This document shows positions 1 through 4,878 of a DNA stretch of 5,499 nucleotides, piece by piece. The DNA lies in assembly GCA_945938055.1 (NCBI GenBank), contig CAMEUH010000179.1, forward strand, positions 1-5,499, read 5' to 3'. Each line of letters opens with the position of its first letter. Position 1 is the first letter of the stretch. The notes under the pieces are model-generated. The model did not search any database. It was not told the origin of the DNA and worked only from the letters and a program-made list of their open reading frames with translations. A program made the translations under genes and the position numbers. The DNA is from an uncultured Eubacteriaceae bacterium (lineage in GTDB: Bacteria > Bacillota > Clostridia > Lachnospirales > Lachnospiraceae).

Positions 1-458
1 ATCAATACCGGAAACGCATTGCCAAAAATCACATAAATGCTATACGCATCTTTTGCCGTACGAAGCACATCTCCATTGTCCAGCAGCACGGCATAATAAA
101 ACGTGTTACGGGACATGGTTGAGGAAATCCTCACATCACTTCCCTCTCCATGCTTACGTGCTTCGATAACCTCCGGCCGGTTCTGATGATTATCCATGCT
201 GTCATGGTCGGCTTCATTTTCATAAAGAACCCGCCCTTCTGCATCAATCAGCGTCACCCGGACATTTTCCGGTGTGATGTTGGAAACAGAAGCCATCATC
301 CCCTCATCGGACTCCATAATAATCTGTGCATATCCTTTCAGGTCTTCAATAATCTGCTGTTTAAAAATATTGTAGCAGACCAGAACGGACATAAAAAGTG
401 TGGCAATCACCGCAAATATTCCAATTATGATAAATTGGGCATTAATCTTCTTTTTCAA
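1..458 (-). CDS. PhoR-like sensor histidine kinase, N-terminal part (truncated by window edge)
   Basis: This is a membrane sensor kinase partner of the response regulator just upstream, with 152 codons visible. The reading frame opens with a TTG at 458-456 and gives a start MKKKINAQF. An in-frame TAG lies directly before the TTG, so no start further upstream is possible, and GGGG about 7 nt upstream is a weak SD. Residues about 9-29 form one hydrophobic membrane segment. The rest looks extracytoplasmic, with VTLIDAEGRVLYEN at about 68-81, MDNHQNRPEV at 88-97 and RISSTM at 110-115. These resemble the extracellular sensor fold seen in PhoR-like kinases of Firmicutes. The second membrane helix probably begins near residue 141 (IYVIFGNAFPVL). 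HAMP, H-box and ATPase domains would lie beyond the left edge and are not seen. The frame overlaps the regulator gene by 17 nt, which suggests translational coupling. Kinase identity is inferred from the position and the sensor motifs; the phosphate specificity is inferred from the neighbours. Confidence 0.85.
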   Translation of the reverse strand, partial: MKKKINAQFIIIGIFAVIATLFMSVLVCYNIFKQQIIEDLKGYAQIIMESDEGMMASVSNITPENVRVTLIDAEGRVLYENEADHDSMDNHQNRPEVIEARKHGEGSDVRISSTMSRNTFYYAVLLDNGDVLRTAKDAYSIYVIFGNAFPVL

Positions 459-1122
459 CTAAATACCCCACATTCCTTACTGTTTTTATGGTAACCTTTG
501 ATTCCTTAATTTTCTGTCTTAAATTCTTTATATGCATGTCCAGCGTCCTGGACTCGCCCTCAAAATCCGTATCCCAGACACGTTCCATGATGACATCTCT
601 CGTCATTACAATGCCGGCATTGTTAATCAGAAGTTTTAGAAGTTCAAATTCCTTATAGGTCAGTTCACATGGCTTATCATTTACATATACCATGTGCTTG
701 TCGCCATCAATAAAAATATCCTCAAAGGAAATCAGCTTTTTCTCCTCAAGGTCTTCACTTCTTCGAAGAATAGCCTTAACTCTTGCAATCAGCTCCATGA
801 TGCCAAACGGCTTGGTAAGATAATCATCTGCCCCCACATCAAGACCTTTTACCTTGTCAATTTCCGTTGTCTTTGCCGTAACCAGAATCACCGGGACACG
901 CTTGGTCTCCGGATTACTGCGCAGTTTTCTGACAATATTAAGCCCATCATCATCCGGCAGCATGATATCCAGAAGAATCAGCTTCGGAATGCGTTCTGCA
1001 ATTTTTTTGTAAAAATCTTTTGCACACTCAAACTCCACAACGGTATAACCACTGTTTTTTAATGCAAAGCTCTCAATTTCCCTGATATTACTGTCATCTT
1101 CCACAACATATATTAATGCCAT
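442..1122 (-). CDS. phoP: OmpR/PhoB-family response regulator (PhoP-like)
   Basis: This is a 226-residue DNA-binding response regulator of the usual family length. The receiver domain (about 2-120) shows the acidic pocket E8-D9-D10, the phosphoacceptor D52 in LLDIMLP, T82 and K104 in YLTKPF. The C-terminal winged helix (about 128-224) has the OmpR-family signature: CELTYKEFELL at 152-162, then RTLDMHIKNLRQKI at 192-205 as the recognition helix region and VRNVGYLVE as the wing. All key phosphorylation residues are present. The start is supported by AGGAGG at 1132-1127, 4 nt before the ATG, and this SD shares bases with the TAG stop of the transporter gene. It sits between a Na+/Pi transporter and a PhoR-like kinase, so a PhoP/PhoB role in phosphate control is likely. 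The symbol is assigned on family and context, and another OmpR-type regulator cannot be excluded from the sequence alone. Confidence 0.93.
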   Translation of the reverse strand: MALIYVVEDDSNIREIESFALKNSGYTVVEFECAKDFYKKIAERIPKLILLDIMLPDDDGLNIVRKLRSNPETKRVPVILVTAKTTEIDKVKGLDVGADDYLTKPFGIMELIARVKAILRRSEDLEEKKLISFEDIFIDGDKHMVYVNDKPCELTYKEFELLKLLINNAGIVMTRDVIMERVWDTDFEGESRTLDMHIKNLRQKIKESKVTIKTVRNVGYLVEKED

Positions 1123-1126
1123 ACAT

Positions 1127-1132
1127 CCTCCT
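1127..1132 (-). promoter_or_regulatory. Shine-Dalgarno of the regulator, overlapping the transporter stop
   Basis: AGGAGG on the minus strand begins within the TAG stop codon of the cotransporter gene and ends 4 nt before the regulator ATG. Ribosomes terminating on the transporter would be positioned on this site, which is consistent with coupled translation. Confidence 0.85.
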
Positions 1133-2897
1133 ATTCCGGAAGTTCATACTTTGTCAGATAACTCTGATACATCTGTTTAAATCCGGTATTATCATTTCTT
1201 TTAACCATATCCAGATACTCATGTGTTTCAAAACTATCTTCATTAATCTGTAATAAGCAAACGGCAATATTGGAACAATGGTCTGCAACTCTTTCAAAAT
1301 TGGTTGTGATGTCAGAAAGAACAAAACCAAGTTCAATGGTACACTTACCCTTTCTAAGGCGTTTGATATGACGTTTCTTCAATTCTTCATTAATCACGTC
1401 AATAACCTCTTCCAGTGGTTCAATGGTCTTTGCCAGATCAGCATCTTCATTTTCAAATACTACAACGGACTTATCCACGATTTCCCTGATTGCATCCACA
1501 AAAACAGCCAGTTCCTTCTTCGCCTTATTGGAGAATTCCATCTCCTTTTCTGCCATCTTTCTTACTGCTTCCACGATATTTACGGAATGGTCAGACAATC
1601 TTTCAAAATCGCCAATGGAGTGGAGAAGAATGGAAATAGTTCTGCTGTCCCGCTCCGACAAATCCTTACTGCTTACTTTTACCAGATAGGTTCCAAGCTC
1701 ATCCTCATACTGGTCCACCGTATCTTCCAGTTCCATGACTCTTTCAGCTTTCTTCTCATCATAGGCACTAATCAAATCAATGGCCATAAATAAGCCTTCC
1801 TTTGCAAGAAGTGCCATTTTAACTGCCACATTTCTACACTGTTCCACCGCATAGGATGGTGTATCCAGAAATCTGTCGTCCAGCAGACTGAAATCGGAAA
1901 AAACTTCTCCCTTTTCTTCTTCGGTTTCCGGTATGGTAACATATGCCAGTTTCTCCAGTTTCTTTCCAAATTGAAGTAACACCGCCGTTGCAAACAAATT
2001 GAAAATCGTATGCACTGCCGCTATGCCAAATGCCGTTGCCGATTCCTCCAAAAACGGAAAATCCACAAAAATATTCAGGGTATAGAATAAAATCAGGAAC
2101 AAAACCGAACCGATAATATTGAAATATAAATGCACCAATGCCGTTCTCTTGGCATTCTTACTTGCTCCAATACAGGAAAGGATTGCCGTTACACAGGTAC
2201 CGATATTCTGACCCATGATAGTCGGAATTGCCGTAGAGAACTTAACCGCTCCCGTAAGACACAATGCCTGTAAAATACCAACCGACGCAGAAGAACTCTG
2301 AATCACTGCCGTAAGCAATGCACCAACAATCACGCCCAGAACCGGATTTGAAAACATTAACAGAATGTTCGTAAAACCAGGTTCATTCGCCAACGGTTTT
2401 ACCGCACCACTCATGGTTTCCATTCCAAACATTAAGATTCCAAAACCAATCAGAATGGATCCTATGTCATGCTTCTTTTCCCTCTTGGAAAACATGATAA
2501 AACAAACGCCAATTAACGCCAATATCGGTGAAAATGAGGTTGGTTTGAGAAGCTGGATGAAAATACTGTCTCCCTCCAGTCCGGAAAGTCCCAGAATCCA
2601 TGAAGTAATTGTAGTACCAATATTGGCACCCATAATAATTCCTACTGCCTGTGACAGCTTCATGATTCCCGAATTTACAAAACCAACCACCATGACCGTG
2701 GTAGCAGAAGAAGACTGAATCACCGCCGTTACGCCTGCACCAAGCAACACAGCTGAAAGAGGATTGGCTGTCAATTTTTCCAGAACCTTTTCCAATCTTC
2801 CGCCAGAAAGCTTACTAAGTCCCGCTCCCATGGTATCCATTCCATACAAAAAGAGCGCAAGACCTCCTATCATCGTTAACACATCAAAAATATCCAT
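1131..2897 (-). CDS. Na+/phosphate cotransporter with C-terminal PhoU domain (NptA/PNaS family)
   Basis: This 588-residue inner-membrane protein is predicted to import inorganic phosphate with sodium. The membrane part (about 1-310) holds the two inverted Na_Pi_cotrans repeats with their hallmark motifs: QSSSAT at 61-66 with GANIGTT at 90-96, and QSSSAS at 200-205 with GQNIGTC at 229-235. A charged linker (about 320-345) leads to a PhoU-like helical domain (about 350-560). Its two metal-binding-type motifs are DFERLSDHSVNI at 430-441 and NFERVADHCSNI at 533-544. The length and architecture are those of the common bacterial NptA-PhoU fusions. The ATG at 2897 is preceded by AAGGAG with 6-nt spacing. 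It is the first gene of the operon with the two-component pair and lies directly downstream of putative PhoP boxes. The fused PhoU domain may gate transport or signal to the kinase; that is inference. Substrates other than phosphate are possible but less likely here. Confidence 0.95.
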   Translation of the reverse strand: MDIFDVLTMIGGLALFLYGMDTMGAGLSKLSGGRLEKVLEKLTANPLSAVLLGAGVTAVIQSSSATTVMVVGFVNSGIMKLSQAVGIIMGANIGTTITSWILGLSGLEGDSIFIQLLKPTSFSPILALIGVCFIMFSKREKKHDIGSILIGFGILMFGMETMSGAVKPLANEPGFTNILLMFSNPVLGVIVGALLTAVIQSSSASVGILQALCLTGAVKFSTAIPTIMGQNIGTCVTAILSCIGASKNAKRTALVHLYFNIIGSVLFLILFYTLNIFVDFPFLEESATAFGIAAVHTIFNLFATAVLLQFGKKLEKLAYVTIPETEEEKGEVFSDFSLLDDRFLDTPSYAVEQCRNVAVKMALLAKEGLFMAIDLISAYDEKKAERVMELEDTVDQYEDELGTYLVKVSSKDLSERDSRTISILLHSIGDFERLSDHSVNIVEAVRKMAEKEMEFSNKAKKELAVFVDAIREIVDKSVVVFENEDADLAKTIEPLEEVIDVINEELKKRHIKRLRKGKCTIELGFVLSDITTNFERVADHCSNIAVCLLQINEDSFETHEYLDMVKRNDNTGFKQMYQSYLTKYELPE

Positions 2898-2940
2898 AAC
2901 CGACTCCTTAATTTCTACTTAAGTAAAACTACCTGTTCAT

Positions 2941-2946
2941 ACTATA
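2941..2946 (-). promoter_or_regulatory. Putative -10 element of the phosphate operon promoter
   Basis: The minus strand reads TATAGT here (ACTATA on plus), 5/6 to the sigma-A -10 consensus, about 44 nt upstream of the transporter ATG. The hexamer at the expected -35 distance is TGTTTT (plus 2964-2969), a poor match, as expected for a promoter that needs an activator. The TTTACA boxes lie just upstream of and around the -35 region. Confidence 0.6.
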
Positions 2947-2953
2947 ACACAAA

Positions 2954-2992
2954 TGTAAAATATAAAACATTTCTATGTAAATTTTATGTAAA
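2954..2992 (-). promoter_or_regulatory. Putative PhoP operator: phased TTTACA boxes
   Basis: On the minus strand, three exact TTTACA hexamers lie at 2992-2987, 2981-2976 and 2959-2954. The first two are 11 bp apart and the third is 22 bp further on, so all sit on the same face of the helix. The site at the missing 11-bp step (2970-2965) does not match the hexamer. Direct repeats of TT(A/T/C)ACA with about 5-bp spacers are the known PhoP-box form in Bacillus, usually upstream of and overlapping the -35 of activated promoters. Here the boxes would lie at about -20 to -57 from a start near 2935, which fits activation. Assignment to the adjacent regulator is inferred from proximity and from the box sequence. 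Confidence 0.65.
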
Positions 2993-3000
2993 ATTTTACA
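2987..3000. promoter_or_regulatory. 14-bp perfect palindrome at the edge of the PhoP boxes
   Basis: TGTAAAATTTTACA is an exact inverted repeat. It joins the distal minus-strand TTTACA box (2992-2987) to a plus-strand TTTACA at 2995-3000. It could be an operator half serving the divergent plus-strand transcript, or simply a by-product of an AT-rich box. It lacks a long loop or T-tract in the position expected for a terminator. Confidence 0.45.
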
Positions 3001-3036
3001 CGAACTTTAAAACGCTTTCAACAGATTTTTCATCCA

Positions 3037-3065
3037 TTGATTTTTGCATGTATATTCACTATAAT
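3037..3065 (+). promoter_or_regulatory. Sigma-A-like promoter firing into the long inverted repeat
   Basis: TTGATT (3037-3042) and a consensus TATAAT (3060-3065) are separated by exactly 17 nt. The start point would be near 3071-3073, which coincides with the first bases of the long left arm at 3070. It is the best promoter-like sequence I found in the window. It would produce an RNA beginning at the base of the hairpin and pointing towards the flavoprotein gene. Confidence 0.65.
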
Positions 3066-3071
3066 GAATTT

Positions 3072-3382
3072 GGTGTTGAAAGTACCTGGATGGGATATAG
3101 GAGATGCAGTTGTCTGGGTCGATTCATTGATTCAGGCGTTTTCCGTAGAATATTAGAATTTCTTAATGTTCTATCACATACCCAGCAATTCCCTAACACG
3201 ATGTTAGGGAAAGGCTTCCACCCGACAGGAGGTCGGATTGGAAGCCGATTGCGTCAAGAATCACTCATATAAAATAGAACATTTAGAAATTCTTATATTC
3301 GCAGGTCACGCCTGAATCAATGAATCGACCCAGACAACTGCATCTCCTGTATCCCATCCGGATATTTTCAACACCAATCATT
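3072..3382 (+). ncRNA. Candidate structured RNA or long 5' leader
   Basis: If the promoter at 3037-3065 is used, the transcript starts at the foot of the inverted repeat and folds into an approximately 310-nt rod whose 5' and 3' ends pair. Three of the four arm mismatches become G-U or U-G pairs in the plus-strand RNA and one is C-A; in a minus-strand RNA the proportions reverse. No T-tract follows the stem directly, so the RNA may run on into the flavoprotein gene as a leader. The U-rich stretch at 3402-3416 starts about 20 nt past the stem. I do not recognise it as a named RNA family. It does not show the features I would expect of SRP RNA, 6S RNA, a T-box or a retron msr-msd. Confidence 0.4.
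3185..3252 (+). other. Three-way-junction core of the inverted repeat
   Basis: A GCAAT/ATTGC stem (3185-3189 with 3248-3252) encloses two hairpins. Hairpin A is a 10-bp stem, TTCCCTAACA (3189-3198) with TGTTAGGGAA (3202-3211), closed by a CGA loop; it competes with the closing stem for one T at 3189. Hairpin B pairs GGCTTCCA (3213-3220) with TGGAAGCC (3239-3246) and CCGAC (3222-3226) with GTCGG (3232-3236), leaving AGGAG in the loop. The junction strands are 3175-3184 on the left and 3253-3273 on the right. The fold was worked out by eye from the complementarity. Confidence 0.7.
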
Positions 3383-3396
3383 TCGTATTCGCATAT

Positions 3397-3402
3397 TATA
3401 AT
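3397..3402 (+). promoter_or_regulatory. Possible -10 element just upstream of the flavoprotein gene
   Basis: A consensus TATAAT lies 28 nt before the flavoprotein ATG, but I find no credible -35 hexamer 16-18 nt upstream (CCAATC is there). It could be a weak gene-proximal promoter, or chance in an AT-rich stretch. Confidence 0.25.
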
Positions 3403-3417
3403 TTTATATTTTTATTC

Positions 3418-3423
3418 AGGAGG
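3418..3423 (+). promoter_or_regulatory. Shine-Dalgarno that fixes the flavoprotein start
   Basis: AGGAGG lies 7 nt before the ATG at 3431. It selects this start over the in-frame ATG at 3320, which lies inside the right arm of the inverted repeat and would add 37 residues unlike the family N-terminus. Confidence 0.9.
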
Positions 3424-3430
3424 TATTATC

Positions 3431-4051
3431 ATGAAAGTACTTTTATTTAACGGAAGTCCTCACGCAAAAGGCTGTACATATACAGCTTTATGTGAAATTG
3501 AAAGAGAATTACAGAAAAATGGAATTGAAACGGAAATTTTTCATATAGGAACCAATCCAATTGGTGGTTGTATGGGATGTGGTGCCTGCTCAAAGATTGG
3601 TAAATGCGTCCAGGATGATGTTGTAAATATTGCAGCTCAAAAAGTGGAGGAAGCTGATGGCTATATCTTTGGTTCTCCGGTTCATTACGCCGCGCCAAGC
3701 GGTGCCATGGTTTCCTTTATGGACCGGCTTTTCTGTTCCTGTGGAAAAAAGATGTCCTATAAGCCTGCTGCCAGCATTATTTCAGCAAGAAGAGGCGGAA
3801 CAACCGCTGCCTATGACCAGTTAAACAAATACATTGGTATTAACAACATGATTATGGTTCCTGCACCTTATTGGAACATGGTTTATGGTTCCTGTCCTGA
3901 GGATGTATTAAAGGATGAAGAAGGTCTCCAGAACATGCGTATGATTGGAAAAAACATGAGCTGGCTGTTAAAACTGATTGAATCCGGAAAGCAGAACGGA
4001 CTTTCTCATCCGGAGATGGAATCCAAAATTAAGACAAACTTTATACGATAA
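3431..4051 (+). CDS. NADPH-dependent FMN reductase-family iron-sulfur flavoprotein
   Basis: This is a 206-residue cytoplasmic flavodoxin-fold protein, likely an electron-transfer or NAD(P)H-dependent reductase that binds FMN. The N-terminus MKVLLFNGSPHAKGCTYTAL carries the family phosphate-binding loop (GSPxxxGxT-like, residues 8-16). Next comes the compact cysteine motif C47-x2-C50-x2-C53-x5-C59, the pattern that holds the [4Fe-4S] cluster in Methanosarcina Isf-type flavoproteins. A second flavin-contact segment GSPVHYAAPSGAM follows at 81-93. The length is normal for the family. An extension back to 3320 is rejected because it runs into the inverted repeat and has no SD. The gene is monocistronic, sits downstream of the structured element, and is followed by a terminator. 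The physiological substrate cannot be told from sequence; redox-stress or ferredoxin-linked roles are guesses. Confidence 0.92.
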   Translation: MKVLLFNGSPHAKGCTYTALCEIERELQKNGIETEIFHIGTNPIGGCMGCGACSKIGKCVQDDVVNIAAQKVEEADGYIFGSPVHYAAPSGAMVSFMDRLFCSCGKKMSYKPAASIISARRGGTTAAYDQLNKYIGINNMIMVPAPYWNMVYGSCPEDVLKDEEGLQNMRMIGKNMSWLLKLIESGKQNGLSHPEMESKIKTNFIR

Positions 4052-4085
4052 GTTTTCTTCCCATCTCAGATTCAATCTTTTCATA

Positions 4086-4128
4086 AAAAAGCGGAAAGAA
4101 AATGATATCAGCTTTCTTTCCGCTTTTT
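4086..4128. terminator. Bidirectional intrinsic terminator between convergent genes
   Basis: GCGGAAAGAAA (4091-4101) pairs perfectly with TTTCTTTCCGC (4113-4123) around an 11-nt loop, followed by TTTTT on plus. The A-run at 4085-4090 supplies the U-tract on the minus strand. It lies 34 nt after the flavoprotein stop and about 80 nt after the phosphatase stop, so it can serve both converging transcripts. Confidence 0.9.
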
Positions 4129-4209
4129 ACCTGATCTTTCTTTTTGAATTATAAATTAAATTGCTCTACTGGCCGGAAAATTCCTCCATCATATGCAAGA
4201 CAACAATTC

Positions 4210-4869
4210 TCATATACAATAGTTTAATAGTTCCGATGGATGATCAATGACCGCATCCGCATGATTTTCAATCAGTTCCTCCCGTGTTCGAAAGCCCCAT
4301 GTCACACCGACTGTAAAAATTCCTGCTGCCTTGCCAGTCTTCATGTCCACAGAAGTATCTCCCACATAAATGCACTCTTCACGACGGACATTAAGTCTCT
4401 CCATTACCATAAACGCCCCGTCCGGACTCGGTTTCCGATTCACATGATCCATCTGTCCCTGAATATCATCAAAAAATCCTTTGCCATAAACCGCTTCCAC
4501 TACCTTTATGGAATTGGCATGTGCCTTATTGGAGAGAACAGAAAGAAGCATCCCTTTTTCTTTTAATGCCTGTAATGTTTCTCTCATTCCATCATACGGC
4601 GTACATCCCACATGACAACGATCTTTAAATAATTCAATATACCTTGGCATGACTTCCTCATAATTTCTTAATTCCACATCACCCGCTGCCCGCAGGGCAC
4701 GTTTTATTAATTCATACTGCCCGTCCCCGGCAAAATATTTATATGCCTCCACAGGCTGAGGCTTTAGTCCCTTTTCCACAAGGCAGTCATTGACACATGA
4801 TGCAATCGCTCCCACGGAATCCACAATCGTTCCATCTAAATCAAAAATAAACGCCTTTTTCATTTTCAT
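4210..4869 (-). CDS. HAD-family hydrolase, phosphoglycolate phosphatase-like
   Basis: This 219-residue soluble phosphatase belongs to the haloacid dehalogenase superfamily. Motif I is DLDGT with nucleophile D10 and acid/base D12. Motif II is S113 in VLSNK. Motif III is K146 in NRKPSPD. Motif IV is GDTSVDM with D171 and D175 for Mg2+. The alpha-helical cap between motifs I and II (about 18-85) marks it as a subfamily-I, beta-phosphoglucomutase/Gph-like member. The complete catalytic set predicts an active phosphomonoesterase; the substrate is not determined (phosphoglycolate, sugar phosphates or nucleotides are all possible). GAGGG about 6 nt before the ATG at 4869 favours that start over the second ATG two codons later. 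The gene begins 9 nt after the acyltransferase stop, and its SD touches that stop, so the two are probably co-transcribed. Confidence 0.92.
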   Translation of the reverse strand: MKMKKAFIFDLDGTIVDSVGAIASCVNDCLVEKGLKPQPVEAYKYFAGDGQYELIKRALRAAGDVELRNYEEVMPRYIELFKDRCHVGCTPYDGMRETLQALKEKGMLLSVLSNKAHANSIKVVEAVYGKGFFDDIQGQMDHVNRKPSPDGAFMVMERLNVRREECIYVGDTSVDMKTGKAAGIFTVGVTWGFRTREELIENHADAVIDHPSELLNYCI

Positions 4870-4878
4870 AATCTCCCT

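Larger units (their letters stand above)
3063..3382. repeat. About 320-bp long inverted-repeat element
   Basis: The left arm 3070-3138 and right arm 3309-3377 are inverted copies matching at 65 of 69 positions. AATGA (3063-3067) and TCATT (3378-3382) extend the pairing beyond a 2-nt bulge. Inside, 3149-3174 and 3274-3299 pair at 24 of 26 positions, separated from the outer arms by a 10/9-nt internal loop. A branched core (3185-3252) sits at the tip. Short look-alike sequences flank it in direct orientation (TATTC at 3053-3057 and 3386-3390; TATAAT at 3060-3065 and 3397-3402), but no clean target duplication is visible. No transposase lies nearby. A MITE-like non-autonomous element and a conserved RNA are both plausible. 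This element accounts for most of the gene-free stretch between 2898 and 3430. Confidence 0.93.

Noticed and set aside
1278..1793. Plus-strand open frame of 171 codons (and a shorter one at 1423-1689) opposite the cotransporter
   Set aside because: It is antisense to the PhoU domain coding region, rich in F/H/C residues, without an SD or family signature. It is a shadow of the real gene.
2365..2718. Plus-strand open frame opposite the transporter membrane domain
   Set aside because: It is a proline/isoleucine-rich antisense shadow with no ribosome site or motif.
3048..3272. A 74-codon plus-strand open frame through the left half of the inverted repeat
   Set aside because: It has no SD, lies over the promoter and hairpin arms, and resembles no family I recognise. 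The constraints in this stretch are structural, so it looks like a chance frame.
3238..3315. A 25-codon TTG-started small frame preceded by AGGAGG at 3227-3232
   Set aside because: The SD is the loop of hairpin B and the coding bases all lie in stems of the repeat. Start codon and composition give no independent support; it needs proteomics or conservation before being called.
3063..3382. Retron msr-msd or CRISPR-like array
   Set aside because: There is no reverse transcriptase or cas gene nearby, and no repeated spacer pattern; the structure is one long inverted repeat only.
3320..3430. Extended N-terminus of the flavoprotein starting at the ATG at 3320
   Set aside because: It lies within the right arm of the inverted repeat, lacks an SD and adds 37 residues before the normal family start. 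The AGGAGG at 3418 clearly serves the ATG at 3431.
4129..4209. Short gap after the terminator searched for a small gene or RNA
   Set aside because: It is AT-rich with no start/SD pair, no stem of note and no promoter. I see nothing supportable there.
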